Below, one piece after another: positions 22,365 through 31,778 of a stretch of DNA of 64,000 nt (the first letter of the stretch is position 1; every line of letters starts with the position of its first letter). This stretch comes from Zhongshania sp. (GTDB lineage: Bacteria; Pseudomonadota; Gammaproteobacteria; Pseudomonadales; Spongiibacteraceae): contig NZ_JARGNU010000014.1 in NCBI RefSeq assembly GCF_029212375.1, positions 54,850 through 118,849 on the forward strand. Direction: 5' to 3'. The position numbers were made by a program, and so were the translations under genes. The notes beneath the pieces were generated by a model. That model did not search any database, was not told where the DNA came from, and saw nothing but the letters and a program-made list of their open reading frames with translations.

Positions 22365-23967
22365 CTTCTTCGTCTTCCAACACAACCAGTTTTACAGCAG
22401 CGGCGGGTAAAAGGTCGGTAGTTACCTCAAAGACTTCCAGCAAGGTGTCAAACACCACGTCGTGGGAATTGGCTTGGTCTTTAAGCGCAAGGGTCTGCTC
22501 ATAATCAATGTCTGAAGAGGGGCCAATCCACGCAACAACCGGAACGTGAGTTTGCGCTTCAGGTGCAAAGCTATAAGGCATGCCATGCAAATACATACCG
22601 GCCTCGCCCAAGGATTCACCGTGATCACTTACATAAAACATGGCTGTTTCATATTTAGGTGAATTGGCTGATAACAGCGCAATTACCTGCGACAGGAAAT
22701 AGTCGGTATACAAAATGGTATTGTCGTAGGCATTGATTATTTCCTGCTGGCTGCAATCCGAAAGCTCTGCCGATTGGCAGGCGGGCGTGAATTTCTCAAA
22801 CGCTGGGGGATAACGCCGATAATACGCTGGCCCATGGCTGCCCATTTGATGCAGCACAATTAAAATATCGCCGCTTTTATTGTCGATATAGGTTTGCAAC
22901 CCGTCCAACATACCAATGTCGCGGCACTCTTCGTCACACACGGGGTTGCGCTCGCTACTGCGAAAATTTTCAAAGGGTACCCTGTCTGCAACGCCTTTAG
23001 AATCTGAGTTATTGTCTCTCCACAGTACATTCACGCCGGCTTTTTGCAATAAATCCAAACCGTTTTCAGTGTTGCGGGCACTGTTTACGTTGAAATTGTC
23101 GTGGGCAGAATACGAAAACATACACGGCACAGAAATAGCTGTGGATGTGCCACAGGAATGAATATTACTGAAACTGATGAGGTTTTGTTGCTTGGCGAGC
23201 AGCGGATTGGTTTCGCGTTCGTAACCGTTGAGTGAAAAATGATCAGCGCGGGCGGTTTCGCCCACCACTAAAATAACCAGTTCGGCGTGAGCATCCTCGG
23301 TTTCCAAAATATTGGCAACGGCCTCAAGGCTCATAAAGGGTATGGGGTCGGCCGTTGGTGCAAAACTTGCCGCAAACTGCATGGCAGAATAAATAGGGTA
23401 GGCGGGGCTAATATAGTAGCGCACGGATTTGTGCTCTCTAAAAAAGCTCGCGTACTGGCTGCTAAAACTAAATATACACGCCGCCATTAGCGCCAATGCC
23501 AGCAGCGCGGTAATGCCGTGACTAATCAGTCGCTTCCCCCAGCTACCCTGCTGACTGCGATAAACCCATAGCAATACCACTGGTAGTACACCAAGTAATA
23601 CCACTCGCAGAATCAAGTTCAAACTGAGTAAATCGCTCGACTCGGCCACATCCGTCTCAGCCAAGTTGCGGATCATATCCACGTCGATAACCGTGCCAAA
23701 TTGGTCTGAAAAATAGGCTGTGCCCGCCGCGACCAGCAAAAAGAACGACACCGTAATCCGCCACGGCAGCACAAGGCTGAACACCGCCATTAGCAGGGTT
23801 AAGCACGCAACCAGCAAAACCACCATCGACACAATAAAGCCGCTGTTGTCTGCCCAAGGGTATAAATCTAGAACCGCTGAAAAAAAGCTTAAGTTGGCAG
23901 TTGCGCTCAGAAAAACAGCAACAACAACCATAATGTGGTAAGAGCGCAGGCGATACAGCAACGACAT
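22336..23967 (-). CDS. eptA: Phosphoethanolamine--lipid A transferase, EptA family
   Basis: 543 residues, the usual length. Five N-terminal transmembrane helices (about residues 12-180) are followed by a periplasmic alkaline-phosphatase-fold domain. ILVVGETARADHFSLNGYERETNP carries a metal ligand and ends near residue 265. SCGTSTAISVPCMFS carries the catalytic Thr. HQMGSHGPAYYRRYP and YVSDHGESLGE supply further zinc ligands. It adds phosphoethanolamine to lipid A and is the classic polymyxin-resistance gene. A PmrA-type box lies 112 bp upstream. Confidence 0.92.
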   Translation of the reverse strand: MSLLYRLRSYHIMVVVAVFLSATANLSFFSAVLDLYPWADNSGFIVSMVVLLVACLTLLMAVFSLVLPWRITVSFFLLVAAGTAYFSDQFGTVIDVDMIRNLAETDVAESSDLLSLNLILRVVLLGVLPVVLLWVYRSQQGSWGKRLISHGITALLALALMAACIFSFSSQYASFFREHKSVRYYISPAYPIYSAMQFAASFAPTADPIPFMSLEAVANILETEDAHAELVILVVGETARADHFSLNGYERETNPLLAKQQNLISFSNIHSCGTSTAISVPCMFSYSAHDNFNVNSARNTENGLDLLQKAGVNVLWRDNNSDSKGVADRVPFENFRSSERNPVCDEECRDIGMLDGLQTYIDNKSGDILIVLHQMGSHGPAYYRRYPPAFEKFTPACQSAELSDCSQQEIINAYDNTILYTDYFLSQVIALLSANSPKYETAMFYVSDHGESLGEAGMYLHGMPYSFAPEAQTHVPVVAWIGPSSDIDYEQTLALKDQANSHDVVFDTLLEVFEVTTDLLPAAAVKLVVLEDEEDEESHNAAR

Positions 23968-24078
23968 ATAGTTTTTTTCTCATAGTAAAACGCACTGAGC
24001 TCAACGCAGAGATACAGCTCAATATTCGGGGCGTGCCGACAGCGCATACCCTATTTGGGCACACAATATCGCGTAAAA

Positions 24079-24095
24079 ATTAAGAATTACTTAAG
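24079..24095 (-). promoter_or_regulatory. PmrA/BasR-type box upstream of eptA
   Basis: On the minus strand the sequence is CTTAAG-TAATT-CTTAAT, a perfect match to the direct repeat YTTAAK-N5-YTTAAK bound by PmrA. It lies 112 bp upstream of the eptA start and is followed on that strand by a -10-like GATATT at 24070-24065. EptA is a core PmrA target in other gammaproteobacteria, so the location supports the call. Confidence 0.65.
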
Positions 24096-24244
24096 AAAGC
24101 CTACAAAAGTGAGTAGCGGCCTAATATTCGCGCAGAAATAGCGAGCACCGCCACCAAAATTTACAAACTAAGCCTTTTTGCTGCCGCTGATGCCTGTGTA
24201 AATCCCTTACTTTGTTCCAGCCATTATAGCGTTAAGCTACATCG

Positions 24245-24769
24245 ATGAATAAACCGAAAGCACTTAATTTAGGAGCAAAAGGACGCATGCTCACCCTCAA
24301 AAACTACTTTATAGCGGCGGTGGACTTAATTTGCATAGGCCTCGCGGTTGGCGGCCTGCTATTTGCCTGTACCAATCAAGAGGCCGATCGCCAACAGCAA
24401 GATCGGAAAGAGGCCATTATTCAAAGTGTCGTACTGCAAGCACCACTCAATACCCTTGTAAATCTAGATGAATCACTTTGGCGTATAACTGAAGGCGGCC
24501 TAACTGTGCGGGTAGACCCCGAGTTTGGCATTTTGGTGGATGTTCGCTATTGGGCGCCTAATGCTGAAACAATAATCGCTAATTTTAAAAATGCAGGCTA
24601 TAAGTTAGATTACATCAATCCAGCCAACCAACGCCTAACACTTTGGGTAAAAACACAGGCGCAATTACAAAAACTGGCAGGCATAAATGGTGTGAGTGCA
24701 GTGTCGGTTAGCACCGCGACACCCAAACGAGAATTAACACTAAAGGCATTTGATGAGCGTAAACACTAA
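24245..24769 (+). CDS. Hypothetical lipoprotein-like or membrane-anchored protein upstream of the subtilase
   Basis: 174 residues, not recognised as a family. A hydrophobic segment (residues about 22-42) ends in [10 protein letters not shown], a lipobox-like LFAC, so it is either a lipoprotein or a signal-anchored periplasmic protein. The rest is one small alpha/beta domain: [56 protein letters not shown]. This layout (hydrophobic strand, helix, strand, helix near a VSAVSV end) resembles subtilase propeptide or inhibitor domains, and the next protein has a similar N-terminal module. Its 3' end overlaps the subtilase start by 17 bp. Confidence 0.65.
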   Translation: MNKPKALNLGAKGRMLTLKNYFIAAVDLICIGLAVGGLLFACTNQEADRQQQDRKEAIIQSVVLQAPLNTLVNLDESLWRITEGGLTVRVDPEFGILVDVRYWAPNAETIIANFKNAGYKLDYINPANQRLTLWVKTQAQLQKLAGINGVSAVSVSTATPKRELTLKAFDERKH

Positions 24770-27110
24770 TTGGGCGGCATTACTCATTGGCGGGCTGGTA
24801 TTATCTAGCCAAGCCAGCATTGCAGAGTTAAACCTCAAGCAAAAGCTCGCACAAGAATCGGCTACTGTCGGCAAAATAGACAGCCACCTGCGCAGCCTTG
24901 TTAGCCCAGAAACACCGGAATTTGCCAGCACCATTCGCACCAATCCCCAGCCAGAGCTGCGGATGCAGCGCAGTGCTAACGTCGCGGCAGACCAAGGGCT
25001 ACTCTTGGTATTACAGCTTAACGATGCCAAAGACCTACCCGCATTCCTAAGCGAACACGGAATTGATTTACTCTTTTTAAGTGACAATGGTCGCCATGCA
25101 ACTGTGCGGGCGTACAATTCTAACGCTATTTTAGCGCTGGCCGAGCAAAGTGGCGTTCAATCCCTAAGCCTAGCGGAACCATCGGTGCTGCGCATTGGGT
25201 CGGTGACGAGCCGCGGCGGGCGAGCAATGGGCGCCACCAGTATCAGTAACACCTTGGCGGTAGATGGCAGCGGCCAAACCATTGGTATTGTCTCCGACAG
25301 CTTTGCGCAAACCGCCTCAGTGCGCGGCAACAACACTACCCCCGCAAAAGGCATCGCGGGCAATTTACAAAGCGCTCGCAATCAAATAAGTGGCGATCTT
25401 CCCCCTGTTATTAAGCTGTTAAGAGACGACGTAGAAAAGGGCACCGACGAAGGGGCCGCCATGGCCGAGCTTATTTACGATGTGGCGCCTGGTGTAGATT
25501 TACTGTTTCACGCTGCGGGCAATAGCCGCGCCGAGCTAGCGGTGGCTATTAACACACTTTGCGCGGCCAACAACGCCAGCATTGTTGTTGACGACATCTT
25601 ATTTATTAGCGAAAGCACCTACCAAGATGACGCGCCAGCCGCCGCCGCTACGCGCTGCGTTGCCGCCGGAATACCGTATTTAAGCGCCGCCGGCAACGAT
25701 GGCGATCAAGCCTACCGCTATGTCTACAACGACGCCAACACCACCTTAGACGAACCTGGTACCACCCTTTGGCCCACCGGCAACGATCTGCACAACTGGA
25801 GCTCCAACAACAACCCCGACCGATTTTTAAGTATCACCCTAAATCCAAATAGCACAATATATGTTGTGCTCAACTGGAATCAGCCCTACGCCTCAATAAG
25901 TCCCGCAAAGGGCGCGCAAATCGACCTCGACTTATATGCAACGACTGCAGCGAATGTATTAGCCCTCAACCCAAATAGCCCCGACTTTTACGAACGGGGT
26001 GCCAATAAGCAAGGAATCACCGGCCAGCCCGACGGTGACGCCTACGAATTTGTAAAATTAGTTACCGGCGCCGCAAGCCAAACCTTTTATATAGCGGTAG
26101 AGCATTTTGACGGAAGCCAAGGCGACATTCCCCAGCAAACCGGAGTACCGCTAGAATTTAGAATACTACTCACTGGCGGCCAACCAAGCGCCGTTGAATA
26201 CAGCTTTAACGGCGTCGCAGTTTGGGGGCACACAGCCGCGGCAAATATTGCCTCGGTAGCCGCTGTACCATGGTGGGAATCGCCAGAGTTTCGGCCAGAA
26301 GGCTACGACACCCTCGGCATAGACCCAGAACCCTTTAGCTCGCTCGGCGGGGTACTCGAAATACAATTTGACCAAAACGGCAATTACCTGCGCCAAAGCC
26401 GCACAGTGCCCAGCTTTTCCGCCATCGACGGCAATAACAATACCTTTCTTGGCGCATCCTCAAACAATGTCGCCCCCGAAGACGGCGAGCCAGACAACTT
26501 TCCCAATTTCTTCGGCACCTCTGCCGCAGCCCCCAACGCAGCCGCCGTTTTTGCATTACTAAAACAGGCCTATGCAACAGCTACGCCTGCCCAGCTCATC
26601 AGCGCAGTTCAAACCACTGCCATCGACGTTAACGGCGGTCGAGCCCGCACCGGCTACGACGATGTTAGTGCCAACGGCCTAATAAACGCCGAAGCAGCGG
26701 CCAGTGCACTGTCTATTGCGGTGGGTAATCCTGCTCCAGCGCCAACCCCAAGCGCACCTGTGGCGCAAAGTGGCGGGGGAGGTGGCGGCGGTGGCGCCTG
26801 CTTTATAGCAACCGCCGCCTACGGCAGCTATTTAGCGCCAGACGTAAAAATACTGCGCGACTTCCGCGACAACGTTCTGCTTCCCTATACGTGGGGGCGA
26901 AAATTTGTGGCTGCCTACTATCATTACTCACCACCGGTAGCCAACTATATAGCGGGCTCAAACACCCTGCGTTTTGTAAGCCGAGTGGGCCTGAGCCCCT
27001 TGGTATACGGGCTAAAATACCCGTTGTGGAGTGTAATCAGCCTACTGGCTGCGCTACTCGCTTTGCGCAAATATCAGGGCATAGAAGGGCGCGCCAACAA
27101 GCGCAGGTAA
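24753..27110 (+). CDS. Secreted S8-like serine peptidase with CFI-box C-terminal tail
   Basis: I chose the ATG at 24753 (785 residues). An N-terminal signal peptide ([15 protein letters not shown]) is followed by a propeptide-like module ([19 protein letters not shown]). The peptidase domain has the Asp motif [12 protein letters not shown], the oxyanion region [11 protein letters not shown] and the catalytic Ser in [18 protein letters not shown]. The usual HGT histidine motif is not seen; [16 protein letters not shown] occupies its place, as in a known subset of subtilases. After a Gly8 run near residue 675 comes [16 protein letters not shown], a C-terminal CFI-box domain of about 100 residues ending in a hydrophobic helix and a basic RRR-like tail (RANKRR). 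Confidence 0.8.
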   Translation: MSVNTNWAALLIGGLVLSSQASIAELNLKQKLAQESATVGKIDSHLRSLVSPETPEFASTIRTNPQPELRMQRSANVAADQGLLLVLQLNDAKDLPAFLSEHGIDLLFLSDNGRHATVRAYNSNAILALAEQSGVQSLSLAEPSVLRIGSVTSRGGRAMGATSISNTLAVDGSGQTIGIVSDSFAQTASVRGNNTTPAKGIAGNLQSARNQISGDLPPVIKLLRDDVEKGTDEGAAMAELIYDVAPGVDLLFHAAGNSRAELAVAINTLCAANNASIVVDDILFISESTYQDDAPAAAATRCVAAGIPYLSAAGNDGDQAYRYVYNDANTTLDEPGTTLWPTGNDLHNWSSNNNPDRFLSITLNPNSTIYVVLNWNQPYASISPAKGAQIDLDLYATTAANVLALNPNSPDFYERGANKQGITGQPDGDAYEFVKLVTGAASQTFYIAVEHFDGSQGDIPQQTGVPLEFRILLTGGQPSAVEYSFNGVAVWGHTAAANIASVAAVPWWESPEFRPEGYDTLGIDPEPFSSLGGVLEIQFDQNGNYLRQSRTVPSFSAIDGNNNTFLGASSNNVAPEDGEPDNFPNFFGTSAAAPNAAAVFALLKQAYATATPAQLISAVQTTAIDVNGGRARTGYDDVSANGLINAEAAASALSIAVGNPAPAPTPSAPVAQSGGGGGGGGACFIATAAYGSYLAPDVKILRDFRDNVLLPYTWGRKFVAAYYHYSPPVANYIAGSNTLRFVSRVGLSPLVYGLKYPLWSVISLLAALLALRKYQGIEGRANKRR

Positions 27111-27256
27111 TTTAGCTAGCAATAAAGCAGTCTAAGCCGTTGATTTTTTTGAATCATATCAGTAGACTGCGAACGCTTTTAAAGCACTAGCGCTACCCAA
27201 AAGCCGTTGTTCATAGGTTTTTGCATCATAACTGGCTCTTACGCCAGAACCCCTTA

Positions 27257-27343
27257 GCCCGGGTGGTGAAATCGGTAGACACAGGAGACTTAAAATCTCC
27301 CGACAGCAATGTCGTGCCGGTTCAAGTCCGGCCCCGGGCACCA
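27257..27343 (+). tRNA. tRNA-Leu (anticodon UAA)
   Basis: The 87-base class II tRNA has acceptor stem GCCCGGG/CCCGGGC (27257-27263 with 27333-27339), discriminator A and an encoded CCA. The anticodon is TAA within ACTTAAAAT. A long variable arm (CCCGACAGCAATGTCG) and T-loop GGTTCAAGTCC complete it. Confidence 0.97.
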
Positions 27344-27821
27344 ATATAAATCAATAGCTTACAGCGATTTTGCTATTCGAAGTCAAATCCAGAAAATCTT
27401 CATAGTAGACGTATAGTAGACAAAGGCATTTCGTGTGCTTGCGGTAGTTTAATGGCAGAACTAATCAAGTTATCTACGTGTTAGCAGTTGATGCAGACCA
27501 AAAATAATTTTGCTGATGGTGGCGGGAGTCGACAGCCGCTGGGCGGTGTTATCCGGCAAATGAAGTCCATGCCTGAATAATAGAGGTATGGGGTAGGTTC
27601 CGGCGTTGTCCCAACGCCGGAACCTACCCCAGTCTAACAGTTTTACCGCTACTTGTAAATTACGTTTAAAAACAAAGAGTTACGTGTGATTCGGGTGATT
27701 TGGTGGGGTGGGTGAGTATAAATACCAATAATCTTTAATGTGTTTTATGTTGTTTGACAATGTAGGACAATGTATTGTGTTTATCGTAACGGTGCAGTTT
27801 TTTCATGTGGGAGCTTGATAA
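27344..27821. other. Gene-free stretch after tRNA-Leu
   Basis: No credible gene in 478 bp. It contains two TAGTAGAC copies (27400-27421 region), a 20-bp perfect hairpin (27589-27631), and an AT-rich promoter region for the following small gene with a direct repeat of GACAATGTA around 27757-27776. I could not find a second copy of the tRNA 3' end that would mark an integrated element. Confidence 0.6.
27589..27631. repeat. Perfect 20-bp inverted repeat with 3-base loop
   Basis: GGGGTAGGTTCCGGCGTTG at 27590-27608 is exactly complementary to 27612-27630, with an additional outer T-A pair (27589/27631) and loop TCC. There is no U-run on either side. The length and perfection exceed the other hairpins in this window; it could be a REP-like or small mobile palindromic element or a transcription barrier. 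Confidence 0.75.
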
Positions 27822-27998
27822 ATGCGTTCCTTTGTTAATATCCATGACAAGAATCTTTTTCAAAAGCGTGAAGCAGAGAAAGATAATCAGCGGTCAGTCC
27901 TACAAAAGTCAATAAATGATGGTAGGGCGGAACTTGTTGTTGCTTCGATGAAGCCAGTAAGCGCTATTGGTGCCCCACGGTTTCAAGCCTTTAGTTAG
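27822..27998 (+). CDS. Small protein ahead of the nucleotidyltransferase, possible antitoxin
   Basis: 58 codons from ATG, preceded by TGGGAGCTTGATAA, a good ribosome site. The protein begins MRSFVNIHDKNLFQKREAEK and has AELVVASMKPVSAIGAP near the end. The start recalls Phd-type antitoxins (a VNIHEAK-like opening and a later KPVA-like strand), but the match is too weak to name the family. It is followed after 38 bp by a nucleotidyltransferase-fold gene on the same strand. The upstream direct repeat of GACAATGTA could be an autoregulatory operator. Confidence 0.5.
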   Translation: MRSFVNIHDKNLFQKREAEKDNQRSVLQKSINDGRAELVVASMKPVSAIGAPRFQAFS

Positions 27999-28036
27999 AG
28001 CTACCCTGAATAGCCCTAAAATCAATAAGTAATCCT

Positions 28037-28822
28037 TTGAAACTAGCTAAACAGCCAATTGACGCGCTAGCCCAGCTACTAATCCAAATAGCAGAATCAC
28101 ACTCTCAGCCGGAAATTGTCCTCATTGGTGGGCAAGCCCTATATCTTTGGGCCTCCCACTATTTGATTGATGAAATGACGTTGGAAGAGTTCGCTCACGT
28201 AACGAGTTTTGATTTGGATTTTTTGGGGAAGAAAGCTGCGATAGAGCAATGCGCAGAAGCTTGGGGGGGAACGTTTAAGCTCCCCGGTTTTGAAGACTTC
28301 ACCCCTCAATCTGGAAAAATTGCGTTAGAAGACGAGGATGGGGATCCGGTAAGTATCGATTTTCTAGGCCAAGTAGATGGGATCTCGAATGGTGACTTGG
28401 ATAAAGGGCTTGATTTAATTCCTTTAAGCTATGGTGGGCAGGTAGTTGATGTTCCATTACTTTCGCCGCCGCTATGCTTGCAAGCTCGAATACATAATTC
28501 CTTGCATCGTGGTTATAGCAATGAGCGCTATGATAGAGAAATTGTACGGGTGGGGCTGGCGATTAAGGCAACAAGGTATTATATCTCTGACTTACTGACG
28601 GCTAGAGGGGCCAAGCCGGGGCTGAAAATACTTAAATATCTTAAAAAAATTATGATGAGTCAGGATGCCCGTCGACTTTATCGAGATCATGGTATTAGTG
28701 TTCTTGATGCCATCCCTTTCCAGCATCCTGTGTGGCCGGAGGCCTTTAGAGAGCAGGAGTATCCTCGCTTACTTGCCAGGCAGAAAAGCTATTTAAAAAA
28801 GCCAGTGCTTGCCGGAAATTAA
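28037..28822 (+). CDS. Nucleotidyltransferase-fold protein, AbiEii/MNT-like
   Basis: 261 residues from a TTG start; no ATG or GTG lies between the upstream in-frame stop and this codon. Residues 28-60 hold the nucleotidyltransferase signature: IVLIGGQALYLWASHYL followed by SFDLDFLGKK, i.e. GG-x(n)-DxD. A third acidic residue sits in PVSIDFLGQ. The pattern fits the AbiEii/AbiGii toxin-like nucleotidyltransferases, which NMPylate or otherwise modify targets such as tRNA. With the small upstream gene it may form a toxin-antitoxin or phage-defence pair. The region is more AT-rich than its neighbours, suggesting acquisition. Function is inference. Confidence 0.6.
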   Translation: MKLAKQPIDALAQLLIQIAESHSQPEIVLIGGQALYLWASHYLIDEMTLEEFAHVTSFDLDFLGKKAAIEQCAEAWGGTFKLPGFEDFTPQSGKIALEDEDGDPVSIDFLGQVDGISNGDLDKGLDLIPLSYGGQVVDVPLLSPPLCLQARIHNSLHRGYSNERYDREIVRVGLAIKATRYYISDLLTARGAKPGLKILKYLKKIMMSQDARRLYRDHGISVLDAIPFQHPVWPEAFREQEYPRLLARQKSYLKKPVLAGN

Positions 28823-29311
28823 AAAAATAGGCCACGAATATATTATATAAACTCCCCTGCCGACTGGATTCTAGGGTTGCGTTAGTGCTGCGCATTTCCT
28901 GTTCGCCTCAAAAGATCAGTTGATAGTTTGTCATGGATAGTTTCTTGGGCTTAAGCAAAGGGTTTTCGAAAGACTCATCGGGCTATAATTGATGCCTAGG
29001 ATATAGTGGATTGCCTTATCAATTAGTTAATTAGCAGAATCTTCGGTTCTGTATTTGATTATCGTACAGTTATTGACAGAACTCCAAGGGCGGCGCATTC
29101 GCACCTCCTGAAGAATCAACACCTTGGGGGGATCTAAGTTTATGGGCCGACTTTGGATCGTCCACGTACGAATCTGGGCTTTAATTATTTCGGAGTTTTG
29201 ACAAATGTCCCCTTTAAGTTGCGTTACGGCTTCGCGAAATTGATTGAGCCGATCAATTATTACGTGGAGCCCCCACAATAATTGATCAACTCAGGTGTAG
29301 CCCACCTAATC
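28823..29311. other. Gene-poor stretch with one weak minus-strand frame
   Basis: 489 bp without a gene I can support. A TTG-started minus frame at 29027-29278 (83 residues, IIDRLNQFREAVTQLKGDI) has a plausible helix but no ribosome site and no family resemblance; I leave it uncalled. No tRNA-derived repeat was found. Confidence 0.5.
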
Positions 29312-29656
29312 TCAGCTACTCGCCTTTTTAACAAACTCCGATTTCAGCATCATTTCGCCGATTTTATCTACACGGCAGTCGATGTTGTGGTCGCCGTCGA
29401 CGATGCGGTTAACTTTGAGTTTGGTGCCAATTTTTATTACGGTGGAGCTACCTTTTACTTTTAGGTCTTTGATTAGGGTGGCGCTGTCGCCTTCGAATAG
29501 GTCGTTGCCGTTGGCGTCTTTTACTTTGGCAATGTCGGCTTCTTCATCGCCGCTGGTGGGTTTCCACTCGTGGGCGCACTCGGGGCAGATTAGTGAATCG
29601 AGGTCTTCGTAAACAAACGCAGACTGGCATTTTGGGCAGGGTGGGTAGTTGCTCAT
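29312..29656 (-). CDS. yjdM: PhnA/YjdM family zinc-ribbon protein
   Basis: 114 residues, normal length. The N-terminal zinc ribbon has CPKC (residues 7-10) and CPEC (24-27). It is followed by the family's conserved [28 protein letters not shown] (residues 45-69 region) and [20 protein letters not shown]. The family was once linked to phosphonoacetate hydrolysis, but its actual function is unclear. A good ribosome site (AAGGAT) precedes the ATG. It is the last gene of a likely three-gene operon after sulP. Confidence 0.92.
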   Translation of the reverse strand: MSNYPPCPKCQSAFVYEDLDSLICPECAHEWKPTSGDEEADIAKVKDANGNDLFEGDSATLIKDLKVKGSSTVIKIGTKLKVNRIVDGDHNIDCRVDKIGEMMLKSEFVKKASS

Positions 29657-29677
29657 AGGTTAATCCTTATGCATGGT

Positions 29678-29923
29678 TTATAAAAAAACGGTAAATTCTT
29701 TCAAGCCAATTGATCTAATGAGCTGCGCTAGCGCGCTCATGTCTTCTGTGGCGATGGGTTGATCGTTATTGTCTGCAAGCACAAAAGATTTGTTGCTGGC
29801 GTCGCGCAGCATCACAAACCATTGGGTGCTGCTCTCTGGGGTTTTAGTGCCAGGGCTTATTCTTACCTGTGCTTCTTGCCAGCAGCCTTTTTCGCCTAGG
29901 GCGATGGCTTCATTCAATAGCAT
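29678..29923 (-). CDS. Hypothetical 81-residue protein between sulP and yjdM
   Basis: Not recognised. The ATG lies inside the 3' end of the sulP gene (14-bp overlap), and the stop is 21 bp ahead of yjdM, so it is read as part of an operon. The sequence looks like a small alpha/beta protein: MLLNEAIALGEKGCWQEAQV, QWFVMLRDASNKSFVLADN, ALAQLIRSIGLKEFTVFL. No signal peptide or membrane segment is seen. Confidence 0.6.
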   Translation of the reverse strand: MLLNEAIALGEKGCWQEAQVRISPGTKTPESSTQWFVMLRDASNKSFVLADNNDQPIATEDMSALAQLIRSIGLKEFTVFL

Positions 29924-31652
29924 GGTGATTATCTCTTTTTAGGACATGATCAATTGCGTCGTTTAGTGTGGAGAAAGACGCATCTAAAGGGCCTTTGGCA
30001 TCTCCCCGCGCTTTAGACAGTGTTTTTAGCGGCTGAAACTGCCATGCGGAAAAATGCAGCTGTATGCCTTTTCTCTCGCAGTGAATCAGTAAGTTTTCGA
30101 TGGCGGCTAAGCCGCCAGCATCCAGATAGTTGTTGTAGCGCATATGCAAAATTAGGCCGTCTAAGGTTTGAATTTGCTGGGACAGCTCGCCAAGAATGCG
30201 ATCTGCGGCGGCAAAAAATAATGGGCCATTAATTTTGAATACTTTCCATTTTGGGGGCAGGGCATTATGCACAAAGTCGGGATTGTCGCTTACGTCCACC
30301 ACTTGGGTGAGGGTAGCGATCTCTTTCATAAAAAGAATCGACGCTAATAATATGCCCGCGGTAATGGCGACTACCATATCAAAGAAGACGGTTAGCGACA
30401 GGCAGGTGAGCCAAACTAAAATGTCGCTTACTGGGGATTTTTTGACTAATTTTACAGATTTGTGCGCCTCGCTCATATTCCACGCAACCACTATTAATAA
30501 TGCTGCCATGGCGGGCATGGGAATATAAGCAAGTGTTCCGGCGAATAAAATGAGGCCTAACAGCACAATAATGGCGTGAATAAGGGCGGCCACTGGCGAA
30601 GTTGCCCCCGCTTTATAATTGGTGGCAGAGCGGGCTATTGCCGCGGTTGCGGTAATGCCACCAAAAAACGGCGTGACAATATTGGCCAAGCCCTGGGCGA
30701 GTAGCTCGCTGTTTGAACTATGGCGTTTGCCCGACATATCATCTAACACCACAGCGCACAGCAGCGATTCAATCGCGCCCAGCATAGCTATAGCAAATGC
30801 CGCAGGCAGTAAATGCGAGAACAGTGAGAAGCTTAGTTTGAGCGGTTGTCCGGCGGCGTCTAGCCGGTTCCATGGCCAGTCTAGGGTGGGAAGGTAGGGC
30901 GGAATGCCTTCGGCCAAGGTGCCATTGGGTAGCAAATAATGAAAGCGCGAACCGATGGTGTCTACGTTAACACCCATATTTCCGAGTATTACACCGAGTA
31001 GCCCAGCCAATATTAACGCCGGTAAATGGGCCGGTATTGGTGTGCGCAGCCTAGGCCACAGAATCATTATCAGCAATGTAAAGCCTGCAATAAAGGTGCT
31101 GCCAGTATCAAGCTGATCCAGATTTGCGCCTATGGCCGCTAATTTACCTATAAAGGTTTCTGGCGTGTTGGTAAGGACAATGCCGATAAAATCGGGTATT
31201 TGCAAAACAGCAATTACAATAGCGATTCCGCCCGTAAAGCCAAGCGTTACCGAGTTTGGAATGTATTCAATAAAGCGGCCGAGGCGGGCGAAAGCCATCG
31301 CAATAAGGATGAAGCCCGCCATAACCGAGGCCAGCAATAGGCCCGCCAAACCATATTCAAGCGTTAGCGGATGTAAAATAACCACAAAGGCAGCGGTTGG
31401 CCCGGAAATGCTATAGCGGCTGCCGCCCGTTAGCGCAATAACGGCGCCAGCAATAATGGCCGTGTATAAGCCGTATTGCGGTGACACACCACTGGCAATA
31501 GCCAGTGCCATTGCCAAGGGAATTGCTATTACGCCAACGGTGACGCCAGCGATAAGGTCTTTCAAAAAGCTGTTTCGACTATAGCCCTCAGCCAGCGCCT
31601 CGCGAAGTGCATAACCCACCCGTAACGAGAATAGGTGTTTTCGGTGAGACAT
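29910..31652 (-). CDS. SulP-family anion transporter with STAS domain
   Basis: 580 residues. The transmembrane part (about 25-430) has the SulP signatures DLIAGVTVGVIAIPLAMALA, GVSPQYGLYTAIIAG, GPTAAFVVILHPL and GITATAAIARSATNYKAGA. A STAS domain ends the protein (VFKINGPLFFAAADRILGEL and DAGGLAAIENLLIHCE). Candidate substrates are sulfate or bicarbonate. The ATG is preceded by GGAG at proper spacing. pckA is divergent across a 200-bp gap. Confidence 0.92.
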   Translation of the reverse strand: MSHRKHLFSLRVGYALREALAEGYSRNSFLKDLIAGVTVGVIAIPLAMALAIASGVSPQYGLYTAIIAGAVIALTGGSRYSISGPTAAFVVILHPLTLEYGLAGLLLASVMAGFILIAMAFARLGRFIEYIPNSVTLGFTGGIAIVIAVLQIPDFIGIVLTNTPETFIGKLAAIGANLDQLDTGSTFIAGFTLLIMILWPRLRTPIPAHLPALILAGLLGVILGNMGVNVDTIGSRFHYLLPNGTLAEGIPPYLPTLDWPWNRLDAAGQPLKLSFSLFSHLLPAAFAIAMLGAIESLLCAVVLDDMSGKRHSSNSELLAQGLANIVTPFFGGITATAAIARSATNYKAGATSPVAALIHAIIVLLGLILFAGTLAYIPMPAMAALLIVVAWNMSEAHKSVKLVKKSPVSDILVWLTCLSLTVFFDMVVAITAGILLASILFMKEIATLTQVVDVSDNPDFVHNALPPKWKVFKINGPLFFAAADRILGELSQQIQTLDGLILHMRYNNYLDAGGLAAIENLLIHCERKGIQLHFSAWQFQPLKTLSKARGDAKGPLDASFSTLNDAIDHVLKRDNHHAIE

Positions 31653-31778
31653 TGGTGTTCTCCAGGCTCGGTATTTGAGTATTTACCCAGCTGCGGGGCT
31701 ATTCCTATAAGACACAGGCAAATATTGGCTCGAATCGTAAGTCATCGGTAGCACAAAGGATTGGTTGGTGTGTATTAT

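Noticed and set aside
29027..29278. 83-residue minus-strand frame near the islet end
   Set aside because: TTG start without ribosome site, no recognisable family, isolated.
27257..29311. Integrated genomic island flanked by a tRNA-Leu repeat
   Set aside because: No integrase and no second copy of the tRNA 3' end found; only the AT-rich content and position suggest it.
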